DNA from: Patescibacteria group bacterium
GTDB taxonomy: Bacteria > Patescibacteriota > Patescibacteriia > Patescibacteriales > UBA12465
DNA length: 32,828 nt
Assembly: GCA_028692765.1 (NCBI GenBank)
Contig: JAQUWT010000012.1
Location: 1-32,828 of the forward strand
Direction of reading: 5' to 3'
Part shown: in pieces, positions 25,236 through 32,828 of the stretch
How positions within the stretch are numbered: position 1 is the first letter of the stretch
Layout: every line of letters starts with the position of its first letter
Position numbers and translations under genes: made by a program
Notes under the pieces: generated by a model
Database searches by the model: none
What the model was told of the DNA's origin: nothing
The model's input: only the letters and a program-made list of their open reading frames with translations

Positions 25236-25838
25236 TTAATCAATGAATTCCACTACTTCTATTTTAGCGACTTTGACGCCGAATTGGCGGGCGTCGGTCT
25301 TTTCTTTCATCCAGATATCGACGCGGTCGCTGTAGCGCTTGTTCATACGGTCGCGAACCACGAAGATGTGGTCGCCATATAATTCCGGGATTCTCACTTT
25401 AGTACCGAATTTAAGGAAATTAGCGGCAATCGTGTCCTCCTCGCCGTGTTTGCAAACATTAAAGCCATTGGCGGTGATGCAAGGAGTATCATCGGTTTGA
25501 GCCGGGTCGGAGTTATAGGCGGTAATAGTATGAGTGCTGGTCCGTATAACTTGAATCGTTGGTTTAGTGTTATCTTCTTCTAATATTTCTTCTTCTGCAG
25601 CCTCGGGTAAGCTAGTAGACAGATTATTCTCGATAAGGCTGGCGACTATAGGGTCGATTTCGCTTTTACTGGTAGAGTCCATTTTAATATCTCCTTGAGC
25701 AAGAGTTACGGCTTCAGCCGCTAAGACGGGCGTAAAGAAAAGGACGAATTGAAAGACGCAGGCAATAATCAGAGTAAGAACGGTTCTTTGGCGTCTACTA
25801 AGAGGCACTAAGTCCTCGCTGATCTTGAATTTTTTCAT
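25236..25838 (-). CDS. Secreted/anchored 3D-domain (Asp-Asp-Asp) cell-wall protein
   Basis: N-terminal TM; ITAYNSDPAQTDDTPCITANG...IAANFLKFGTKVRIPELYGDHIFVVRDRMNKRYSDRVDIWM. Confidence 0.9.
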   Translation of the reverse strand: MKKFKISEDLVPLSRRQRTVLTLIIACVFQFVLFFTPVLAAEAVTLAQGDIKMDSTSKSEIDPIVASLIENNLSTSLPEAAEEEILEEDNTKPTIQVIRTSTHTITAYNSDPAQTDDTPCITANGFNVCKHGEEDTIAANFLKFGTKVRIPELYGDHIFVVRDRMNKRYSDRVDIWMKEKTDARQFGVKVAKIEVVEFID

Positions 25839-25865
25839 ATTAGCGTAAGGTTATTTACTCAAACA

Positions 25866-25906
25866 AAAAATCCCTACAGTATTAAACATGACAAGCAGGG
25901 ATTTTT
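25866..25906 (-). promoter_or_regulatory. Leader hairpin (10-bp stem plus T-tract) at the 5' end of the 3D-gene transcript
   Basis: AAAAATCCCT...AGGGATTTTTT immediately downstream of minus-strand TTGACT-N17-TATAAA (25945..25917). Confidence 0.65.
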
Positions 25907-25967
25907 GCGACCTATATTTATACCACAGCTTAATTATTAAGTCAAGGTATAACTTGGGGATAAGTTA

Positions 25968-25996
25968 TTGACATATATTAAAAAAAGTGCTATAAT
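25968..25996 (+). promoter_or_regulatory. Consensus sigma70 promoter for the 26076 gene
   Basis: TTGACA (25968-25973), 17-nt spacer, TATAAT (25991-25996). Confidence 0.8.
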
Positions 25997-26075
25997 AATA
26001 AGTTCTAAGCTGAGATTATAAAAATTTTAGCGAAGAATAAAAAAAAAGAACATTAACAAAAAAATCTATATCATC

Positions 26076-26810
26076 ATGAAAGCAAAAACTTTTGTTGTAA
26101 TTTTCGCCATTTTTATGGCATTTTGTTTGTCTGTCTCCGCTCAGACCCAGAGTCGTCGCGGGGGTGAATTTTATATCGGACAATTACGTCAGACAGATGT
26201 TGAAAAAAAAATCAAACTCTTGAATAAAGAGATTGATAAAAAAAACAACACTCTTGAAAAATTAAATAAGGAGTTGTTGTTGTTATCTCATCGCCCCCCC
26301 TCCATTGAGGGAAGCAATAGGGTAAACGAAATTGCGGAGCAAAAAGAGCAGCTTTTATTGTCCATAAAGAAACTAGAGGCAAACAAAGACTCATTATTAA
26401 TTCGTTCTACCATGGATGATGAACAACTTTATTTTTCTGGTAATTCCCGCAATTTGGATGAGGCAGCTACAGCGTATGCTATTGTACGCACGACAAATGC
26501 TTCAAGTCAGCAGTCTACCCAGCCAGAACGCTTTACTGGCTTGTTGGTTAATTATTGGAATCAATTGGTGACGGCCAAAATTAAAGGACCTGGTAATTTT
26601 TATCGGGAAATTATTTTGCCACCCGGTTCAAAAAAATTACCTGTTCAAAAAGAATTTAAGTTTTCCATACCGGGAAATTACACCGTAACATTTGAGAGTC
26701 AATATGGCTCAAAAAGTGTGACAAAAGAAGGCGGTATGCCAAACGTAATTTATTACGATGATGCCGGCATCACCGCTTACGATTTTCGCGCAGCACAGTA
26801 TGGAAGATAA
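26076..26810 (+). CDS. Secreted coiled-coil protein of unknown function
   Basis: Signal peptide MKAKTFVVIFAIFMAFCLSVSAQ; heptad-rich VEKKIKLLNKEIDKKNNTLEKLNKELLLL; C-terminal beta-rich GNYTVTFESQYG. Confidence 0.7.
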   Translation: MKAKTFVVIFAIFMAFCLSVSAQTQSRRGGEFYIGQLRQTDVEKKIKLLNKEIDKKNNTLEKLNKELLLLSHRPPSIEGSNRVNEIAEQKEQLLLSIKKLEANKDSLLIRSTMDDEQLYFSGNSRNLDEAATAYAIVRTTNASSQQSTQPERFTGLLVNYWNQLVTAKIKGPGNFYREIILPPGSKKLPVQKEFKFSIPGNYTVTFESQYGSKSVTKEGGMPNVIYYDDAGITAYDFRAAQYGR

Positions 26811-26825
26811 TAAATACTTCTGCGC

Positions 26826-26857
26826 AAAAAGGCCTGACTAAGTCAGGCCTTTTTTTG
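26826..26857. terminator. Bidirectional intrinsic terminator
   Basis: AAAAAGGCCTGACTAAGTCAGGCCTTTTTTT. Confidence 0.9.
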
Positions 26858-26860
26858 TTT

Positions 26861-27286
26861 CTAACCTACTGGTGGTTGTGATCCACCCCCACCCCCGCCA
26901 GTAAAGGGTAGTTGGTTGAAGACAAAATAAGTAATGGCGTAGGCCATAAGGACGATGACTAAGCCGATAATTGCTCGTTTAATCATGTCTTGAGCCTTTT
27001 TAATTGATTCTTCATTGCCGGAGGCAGTCATCCAGCGGTAGCCGGCAAAGACGATAATGATTAAAAAAATGATACCGAGTAAACTCAGGGCCCCTTGGAT
27101 AACCACAGCAATAATTTGACCTAAAGTAAAATGATTTAATCCAGTTTGCCCCAACATTACCTGAGTCGGTCCGTCTACGGTTTCAGCTATGCTCTTGGTC
27201 GCGGTGCTTGTTTGGGCTAATACCGCCGAAATTGGCAGAATAATGGCTAAGGCGGCGGTTAATAAGCTTATTTTAATTTTTTTCAT
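26861..27286 (-). CDS. T4SS-pilin-like (TrbC/VirB2-type) small membrane protein, paralog 1, with Gly-rich C-terminus
   Basis: Signal peptide; two TMs; FAGYRWMTASGNEESIKKAQDMIKRAIIGLVIVLMAYAITYFVF; GGGGGG tail. Confidence 0.85.
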   Translation of the reverse strand: MKKIKISLLTAALAIILPISAVLAQTSTATKSIAETVDGPTQVMLGQTGLNHFTLGQIIAVVIQGALSLLGIIFLIIIVFAGYRWMTASGNEESIKKAQDMIKRAIIGLVIVLMAYAITYFVFNQLPFTGGGGGGSQPPVG

Positions 27287-27287
27287 A

Positions 27288-27713
27288 TTATAGAATTTCA
27301 ATGACATTTACTAAAATAAAATTCCAAATAGCCCAGGAGCCGAGCACTATCACTAAGCCGATAATTGCCCGTTTGATAGTATCTTTCGCTTCTTCAATCC
27401 TCTGTTCATTGCCGGAGGCGGTCATCCAATTATAGCCGGCTAAGACCATCAGGATGATAAAAATAACGCCGAGCAAGCTGAGAGCTCCGTTTATTACTAG
27501 GCCGAGTATAGTGGGTAGGGAATTTTCATTGGCTTTATTATATGGACCGCTTTCTCCGGTAGCAATGTTTTCCAAAATTTTAATCGGATTGGCGGATGAG
27601 CCGGTATTAACCGAACCGTTATTGGCATCTTGGGCAAATACGAAATAAGGCAAGGTCATAATAGCGGTGAGAAGCAGTAAGGTAAAAATTGGTTTTAAAG
27701 ATTTTAATTTCAT
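27288..27713 (-). CDS. T4SS-pilin-like paralog 2
   Basis: Signal peptide; LAGYNWMTASGNEQRIEEAKDTIKRAIIGLVIVLGSWAIWNFIL. Confidence 0.85.
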   Translation of the reverse strand: MKLKSLKPIFTLLLLTAIMTLPYFVFAQDANNGSVNTGSSANPIKILENIATGESGPYNKANENSLPTILGLVINGALSLLGVIFIILMVLAGYNWMTASGNEQRIEEAKDTIKRAIIGLVIVLGSWAIWNFILVNVIEIL

Positions 27714-27720
27714 ACGGGGT

Positions 27721-28131
27721 TTAGATAAAGAATTTGATTATGAAATAAGTTAGGGCGTAGGCGCCTAAAATAATAACTAAACCAATAATGTTTTGCGTGA
27801 TGATTGATTTAGCTTTTTTAGTCTGCTCTTCGTTACCGCGGGCAGTCAAATAGAGATAGCCGCCGTAAATAGTAAAAAGAATAAAGATAATGCCGAGCAA
27901 GGAAAATAATCCGGTTATTATTCTGCCCGCCACCGTTTCTAAAACGATGCTATTATTATAACCAGCTCCGCCAGCACCAGATACAATCCCTAAAGCGCTG
28001 CTGCTCCCCGTATCAAAAGCTGTTTTTATATTAGCATTAGTCTGCCCCTGGGCTGAGGCCGCCAATATTCCAGTGGATAGGAATAAGGCTAGGGCAACTA
28101 TAGTAGTGTTGATTGTCTGCTTAGTCGTCAT
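27721..28131 (-). CDS. T4SS-pilin-like paralog 3
   Basis: Signal peptide; YGGYLYLTARGNEEQTKKAKSIITQNIIGLVIILGAYALTYFII. Confidence 0.85.
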   Translation of the reverse strand: MTTKQTINTTIVALALFLSTGILAASAQGQTNANIKTAFDTGSSSALGIVSGAGGAGYNNSIVLETVAGRIITGLFSLLGIIFILFTIYGGYLYLTARGNEEQTKKAKSIITQNIIGLVIILGAYALTYFIIKFFI

Positions 28132-28135
28132 GTCT

Positions 28136-28531
28136 TTATTGAATTAAAGAGCCGGTAGTCGCCTTTAAAACAAAATAACTGATAGCATAAGCGGCTAGGA
28201 CAATAATAATGCCGATGATTGATTCTGTCAGTATTTCTTTAGCTTTGCTGACTTTTTCTTCGTTACCTTGGGCGGTCATCCAAACAATGCCGGCATAAAT
28301 GGCAAAACCTAAAAATACGACGCCTACTAAGGACAGAATCACGGTGATTATTTGAGCAATATAACCATTGACCGAGGTGTCAGTGGTTGTATAGCCGGCA
28401 TTACTACCAGTGTTGCTTAAGCCGCTATTTTGAGAAAAATCATAACTTCCGTTTTGAGCCAAAGCTAAATTAAAAATGCCTAAAGATAAAATTAAGATGA
28501 AAATCAAAGAGATTAAGCGTTTTATTTTCAT
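28136..28531 (-). CDS. T4SS-pilin-like paralog 4
   Basis: Signal peptide; YAGIVWMTAQGNEEKVSKAKEILTESIIGIIIVLAAYAISYFVL. Confidence 0.85.
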   Translation of the reverse strand: MKIKRLISLIFILILSLGIFNLALAQNGSYDFSQNSGLSNTGSNAGYTTTDTSVNGYIAQIITVILSLVGVVFLGFAIYAGIVWMTAQGNEEKVSKAKEILTESIIGIIIVLAAYAISYFVLKATTGSLIQ

Positions 28532-28532
28532 A

Positions 28533-28925
28533 TTAAGTTAATCTATCGCCCACAAAGGCGGTAATGGCATAAGCGGCCATCACAATTACTAAGCCGATAA
28601 CTGCATTAATCATTAAATCTTTAGCTTTATTGACTTTTTCTTGATTACCAGAAGCGGTCATCCAGGTCAGGCCAGCAAAAATCATTAAAATTAAGAAAAT
28701 TACGCCGACAAAAGATAGGACCAGTCCTATAATAGAACCTAGGCGCGTGCTAAGAAAATTACTGTCAGGACTAGCTGCCTGGGCTTTATAAGCATCGACT
28801 ACATTGGCGCTTTGGCTAAGGCCGTAATCATCGGCTGAGACTGGCAAGATACTAAAAAAACCGGCGATTATAAAGCTGGTTATTAAGAATGAAAATACGC
28901 TTTTAGTGATTTGAGCGCGTGACAT
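28533..28925 (-). CDS. T4SS-pilin-like paralog 5
   Basis: FAGLTWMTASGNQEKVNKAKDLMINAVIGLVIVMAAYAITAFV. Confidence 0.85.
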   Translation of the reverse strand: MSRAQITKSVFSFLITSFIIAGFFSILPVSADDYGLSQSANVVDAYKAQAASPDSNFLSTRLGSIIGLVLSFVGVIFLILMIFAGLTWMTASGNQEKVNKAKDLMINAVIGLVIVMAAYAITAFVGDRLT

Positions 28926-28950
28926 ATATTTATTTATTTTTTATTTCACT

Positions 28951-29007
28951 GCTCTGGACGCCAATAATTTGCCGTTCAGAGCGGTGGCCCCCTTGTTAAA
29001 GAGGGCC
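28951..29007 (-). other. Two adjacent imperfect hairpins in the paralog 6 / paralog 5 spacer
   Basis: gctctggacgccaataatttgccgttcagagc (28951-28982) and ggcccccttgttaaagagggcc (28986-29007). Confidence 0.7.
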
Positions 29008-29033
29008 TTTTCCAAAATCGATTCTAGAAATTA

Positions 29034-29417
29034 CTAGTTAGTAGCGGTGATTAAGCGTCCTAAGATGAAGTTGGCAATACCCCAAGCTGATAAGACGATG
29101 ACTAAACCGACAACACCGGCGCCCATTAATTTCTTGGCTTCGCCGACTTTATCTTCGTTGCCACCGGCGGTCATCCACTTGAAGCCTCCCAGTAAGATGA
29201 TGACGACAGCGATGATGCCCAAGAAAAGCATAGCGACGTTAATCAATCTAGCAACAGTGGTTCTCGGGTCGGTGTTACCCAAACCGTTATCACCGAAACC
29301 TTCTTCGATTTCGTTCATACCGACATCAAGGTTGCTTTGCGCCATTGTGACTATCGGCAGGGCCAATAATGACAACATTGCAAACACTACTAAATTCTTT
29401 AAGATTTTTTTACTCAT
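29034..29417 (-). CDS. T4SS-pilin-like paralog 6 (promoter-proximal)
   Basis: LGGFKWMTAGGNEDKVGEAKKLMGAGVVGLVIVLSAWGIANFIL; strong SD AGAAGGGTGGTGA upstream. Confidence 0.88.
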   Translation of the reverse strand: MSKKILKNLVVFAMLSLLALPIVTMAQSNLDVGMNEIEEGFGDNGLGNTDPRTTVARLINVAMLFLGIIAVVIILLGGFKWMTAGGNEDKVGEAKKLMGAGVVGLVIVLSAWGIANFILGRLITATN

Positions 29418-29516
29418 AATTCACCACCCTTCTAGTTGTTGATATTTTTAGATGTTTTTATTTTATCATAATTTATGCCGAAAGACAAACAATTTTTCTT
29501 GTGTTAAAATATAAAG

Positions 29517-31115
29517 ATGAATAATAAAATTAATAGATTGTCAATAGCTATTCTGGGGTTTTTGGCTTTTGTCGCCGTCTCTCTTTTTTTTCTGTCAAAC
29601 TCCTATTCTTATTCCGATGTAGATTTAGGCTGGCATTTGCGCATTGGCCAAGATATCCTAAACAGCGGGCGGGCTCCTGTTTTTAATGACTATAATTATA
29701 CCTTGCTAGGGCAGAAGTGGGTTGATCATGAATGGCTTTTAAATGCCGGTATGGCCCTGCTATTTAATTATGGTAATTTTATCAGTCTACATCTAGTTTT
29801 TCTTTTAGTATTGATGCTGGCGGCGTTTTTTGCTTGGCAACGGAATCTTAATCTTTTGGGAAGCAAATTGGTATTTAAACTTGGCGGCGCTATCTGGTTA
29901 TTTTTTGGTCTAATGGCCAGTAGGCCGCATCTAGGAATTAGAGTTCAAGAGTTTGGTCTACTGGGAGTAGCCATTTTGTTTTGGCTATTTTCCAGGCCAT
30001 CCCATTTCAGGCATTATTCTTGGTATTTACCATTTCTGTTCATGTTTTGGGCCAATGTCCACGGCAGTTTTCTTTTGGGTTTGGTCTTGTTAGGTGCTTA
30101 TTGCGTCTATGCTTTTGTATCCCCGCTTTTTAAATATGTAAGCCATTGGCAGTTTTTTATAATTGAAAATTTTGATATTAAATTTAAAAGACAATTATTA
30201 GCTGTTTTAATTTTATCTGTTTTAGCCACTTTTATTAATCCCTACGGCATTGGCTTGTATGCTTTTTTGGGCACTTATGCGCACACTGCTTATATGGTTT
30301 ATATCCGCGAGTGGCAGAGCCAGTTTATTTTTCCGCTTTTTTATGCCCAGATATTTTATCTGGCCCTAGCCGCCTCCGCTTTAGCCCTGCTCATAAAGAA
30401 TAGGCGTAAAACTTTGTTTAGATTTTCTTGGTGGGAGTCATTTTTATTTATTTTGTTCTTTATTTTAGCTATTAAGTCACGGCGCCACTTTCCTTTATTT
30501 GTCTTAGCCTCTCTACCCTTTTTAAGCGCAGCTTTTCAGGAGCTCGGTGTTCAGATTATTGGCCTAGCTAGGCGTTGCCGTTCTTTAATTTGGAGGGTGT
30601 TTGCTATTTTTTTTGTATTTATTTTAATTGTTTATCAGGCTCTTAATATTCCCTGGCTTCAAAATAATATCCAAGATTTTTGCGGTCGCAAATATCCTTG
30701 TGCAGCCGTAGAATATCTGCGGGCCAGGCCGGAATTGCAGACTAAGCGCTTATTTAACAGCTATGATTGGGGAGGATATTTGTTATGGGCTTATCCGCAA
30801 AGGCAGATATTTATTGACGGCCGGATGCCGCAGGCAAATTATCAGGGCCATACTATTTTAGAGGAGTATTTAAGATTCCGGCATGACGGTGAAGATATCG
30901 GCCATTTGCTTGATGTCTATAAAATTGATTTAGTTTTATTAAAAAAAAGCGCCGGCTCCTTAGGCTTGCGCTCTCTAGAAAAATTATTTTTTCAAATTTC
31001 CGAAGAAGAATTGTCCGCACCCGATTACTTGCAGTCATATTTGGCGTCTTCCCCTGATTGGCAGGTAATTTTTCAGGATAATCTGAGCATTCTTTATGAG
31101 CGTCAGAAAAATTAA
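29517..31115 (+). CDS. Polytopic membrane protein, GT-C-like
   Basis: Many TMs; SDVDLGWHLRIGQDILNSGRAPVFNDYNYTLLGQKWVDHEWLLN; soluble C-term with RLFNSYDWGGYLLWAYPQRQIFIDGR. Confidence 0.65.
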   Translation: MNNKINRLSIAILGFLAFVAVSLFFLSNSYSYSDVDLGWHLRIGQDILNSGRAPVFNDYNYTLLGQKWVDHEWLLNAGMALLFNYGNFISLHLVFLLVLMLAAFFAWQRNLNLLGSKLVFKLGGAIWLFFGLMASRPHLGIRVQEFGLLGVAILFWLFSRPSHFRHYSWYLPFLFMFWANVHGSFLLGLVLLGAYCVYAFVSPLFKYVSHWQFFIIENFDIKFKRQLLAVLILSVLATFINPYGIGLYAFLGTYAHTAYMVYIREWQSQFIFPLFYAQIFYLALAASALALLIKNRRKTLFRFSWWESFLFILFFILAIKSRRHFPLFVLASLPFLSAAFQELGVQIIGLARRCRSLIWRVFAIFFVFILIVYQALNIPWLQNNIQDFCGRKYPCAAVEYLRARPELQTKRLFNSYDWGGYLLWAYPQRQIFIDGRMPQANYQGHTILEEYLRFRHDGEDIGHLLDVYKIDLVLLKKSAGSLGLRSLEKLFFQISEEELSAPDYLQSYLASSPDWQVIFQDNLSILYERQKN

Positions 31116-32466
31116 TGTCTGGAAAATTGTATTTTGGTTTTTTATAGTCGGCTTAGCGGTATTTTTTCATGCTGACCATTTTTTAAACGGCGATGAGGGT
31201 GTCACTTTAAATGGTGCTTGGAATCTATATAATCAGCGCCGCCTTTATTTTGATTTTTTCTCTTTTTTACCGCCTTTAAGCTTTTATCTTATATACTGGG
31301 CATGGCTGGTTTTAGGCTTGAGTTTTTGGTCGGCTAAAGCTTTATCAATTCTATTTTTGCTGGCCGGTGCTTTCGGGCTTTTTAAAATTGCCGAACGCTT
31401 GCGTCCCAATCCGATTAATTATTTTATTCCTCTGCTCTTTGTTTTAATCTCTTCTTGGTGGTGGATTATCAACCATAATTTTTATCAGTTAATTTTCAGT
31501 ATTTGGTCGGCTTATTTTCTTTTGGTTTTTTTGGAAAATAGCCGTTGGCGTCATCTTTTAGCCGCCGCTTTCTTGGCCTCTGCCGGTATTGCCACTTTAC
31601 AGCAGAAAGGCTTGTTATTTGCGTTCGCCTCTTTTTTTATCATATTATTTTTTAATAAAAAGCCGTTCGGACGTCGCAGTCTTTTGGCGGCATTTAGTTA
31701 CGGACTAGGCGTCGCCGCCCCTTTGCTTATCCTATTATTCTTTTGGCCCCTGGCTCTTTTGTGGGATAATTTAGTGATTTTTCCTCTGTTCCATTATGTT
31801 GAGGCCAATCGTCTCCCCTATTATTTATTAGCCTTAGCTTCTGCGTCTTACCTGCTCTTTGCCTGGCCTTTTCACTCCCGTGATTATCGGCGTTTAGGAT
31901 TATTGATTTTAAGCGGCGTTTATATTCTTTCCTGCTACCCCTTGCCTGATTATTATCATTTGAGCATGGCTTTGGTTCTATTGCTGCCGATATTGCCGGA
32001 TTTATTGGATAGACTAGGGCAACAAACCGGATTTTATCGCCGAGTATTGGCGCTTTCCGGTTTAGCTTGGCTTTGGCTTTGGCCGGTAAGCTATTTCTTA
32101 GCTTTTTTATTCTTTAATTTTTCCCTCACCAAGGATTATCCTTTTTTAGATTATGTCCGCCAGGAATGCCCGGGGCAATATTTGCAAGTCGGACCTTTTT
32201 TGCCTAATGTCTATTTTGAAACCGGCAAGCTTAGCGCTACCAGTTTTGATATTTTAATTACTGGGCATCAAACTGATGCACAATTTAAGCGGGCCGCTGC
32301 GCAATTGGAGCTCAATCGACCCAGTTGCGCGATTACCGCCTATCCGGCTTCGTTATCGCGTTTTCGCCATCAACTCGACAATCCGGTCGATAATTTTATC
32401 AGAGAAAATTATCAACCCGCCTTTACTGAAGGGCAAATTACCGTCTGGAAATATAGGGAGAGATAG
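31096..32466 (+). CDS. GT-C/ArnT-like membrane glycosyltransferase
   Basis: NGDEGVTLNGAWNLYNQRRLYFDFFSFLPPLSFYL; multiple TMs. Confidence 0.65.
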   Translation: MSVRKINVWKIVFWFFIVGLAVFFHADHFLNGDEGVTLNGAWNLYNQRRLYFDFFSFLPPLSFYLIYWAWLVLGLSFWSAKALSILFLLAGAFGLFKIAERLRPNPINYFIPLLFVLISSWWWIINHNFYQLIFSIWSAYFLLVFLENSRWRHLLAAAFLASAGIATLQQKGLLFAFASFFIILFFNKKPFGRRSLLAAFSYGLGVAAPLLILLFFWPLALLWDNLVIFPLFHYVEANRLPYYLLALASASYLLFAWPFHSRDYRRLGLLILSGVYILSCYPLPDYYHLSMALVLLLPILPDLLDRLGQQTGFYRRVLALSGLAWLWLWPVSYFLAFLFFNFSLTKDYPFLDYVRQECPGQYLQVGPFLPNVYFETGKLSATSFDILITGHQTDAQFKRAAAQLELNRPSCAITAYPASLSRFRHQLDNPVDNFIRENYQPAFTEGQITVWKYRER

Positions 32467-32494
32467 GATGCTTGTTTTTTTATCTTTTTAAATT

Positions 32495-32527
32495 AAAAAA
32501 TCCCTCCGATGATGGAGGGATTTTTTT
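32495..32527. terminator. Intrinsic terminator (bidirectional)
   Basis: AAAAAATCCCTCCGATGATGGAGGGATTTTTTT. Confidence 0.88.
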
Positions 32528-32828
32528 AAGGAATATATTTTTTAAATTCTTGTTCTTGCGCCAATTGTTTTTGCTTGGCCGGGACCAGACGGTATTGCTT
32601 AACAATCGGCCAAAGCCACCATAACATAATAATTATCCAGATTGCCAGCCAGAAGCGAGCCGATAGGAAGGCTGCTCGTTCATAGTTGAAGAAAAAGAAA
32701 ACGGCGCCGATAATGAGATTGCCGATACTGAAGTTATAGGCTTCTTTCCAAAATATCTTATAGAGCCCTTTGCGGCTTTGCTTGATGCCGGTAAAGATTG
32801 AGGCTAAGAGCAAGAGGATGAGAAATCC
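32526..32828 (-). CDS. Small membrane protein, 5' end cut by window edge
   Basis: Reading frame stays open to 32828 upstream of the listed start; FFFFNYERAAFLSARFWLAIWIIIMLWWLWPIVKQY. Confidence 0.6.
   Translation of the reverse strand, partial: GFLILLLLASIFTGIKQSRKGLYKIFWKEAYNFSIGNLIIGAVFFFFNYERAAFLSARFWLAIWIIIMLWWLWPIVKQYRLVPAKQKQLAQEQEFKKYIP

Overview
This 32.8 kb window looks like a chromosomal origin region from a low-GC candidate phylum bacterium. Candidatus Patescibacteria/CPR is my inference, based on family content and T4SS-pilin-like paralogs. At the left edge (1-3.5 kb) is the end of an integrative element: a RepA-like ATPase and two tandem serine recombinases, the second reading straight into a tRNA-His gene. 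Next come tRNA-Arg, an SpoU methyltransferase, small unannotated genes, a GalT-like protein and a class A PBP. The dnaN-dnaA // rpmH-rnpA-yidD-yidC replication-origin block follows. Between dnaA and dnaN there is an AT-rich tract with six contiguous DnaA-trio-like triplets, and upstream of dnaA there is a helically phased array of DnaA-box-like 9-mers. Further right are a lipid-kinase-like gene, a bactofilin, tRNA-Arg and tRNA-Ala, and an AT-rich non-coding stretch with five 16-bp parS-like palindromes. The rest comprises trxB, a four-gene envelope/glycan cassette, MFS, lgt, ppsA, a 3D-domain protein, six tandem T4SS-pilin-like paralogs and two polytopic GT-C-like membrane proteins. The observations most worth checking are the degenerate parS-like cluster, the six-pilin array with its internal hairpins, a small ORF carrying a canonical A_AAA_AAC slippery heptamer, and a 56-aa Lys-rich/Cys-His-tail protein between two tRNAs. 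All calls come from reading the sequence and the supplied translations; no database searches were run.
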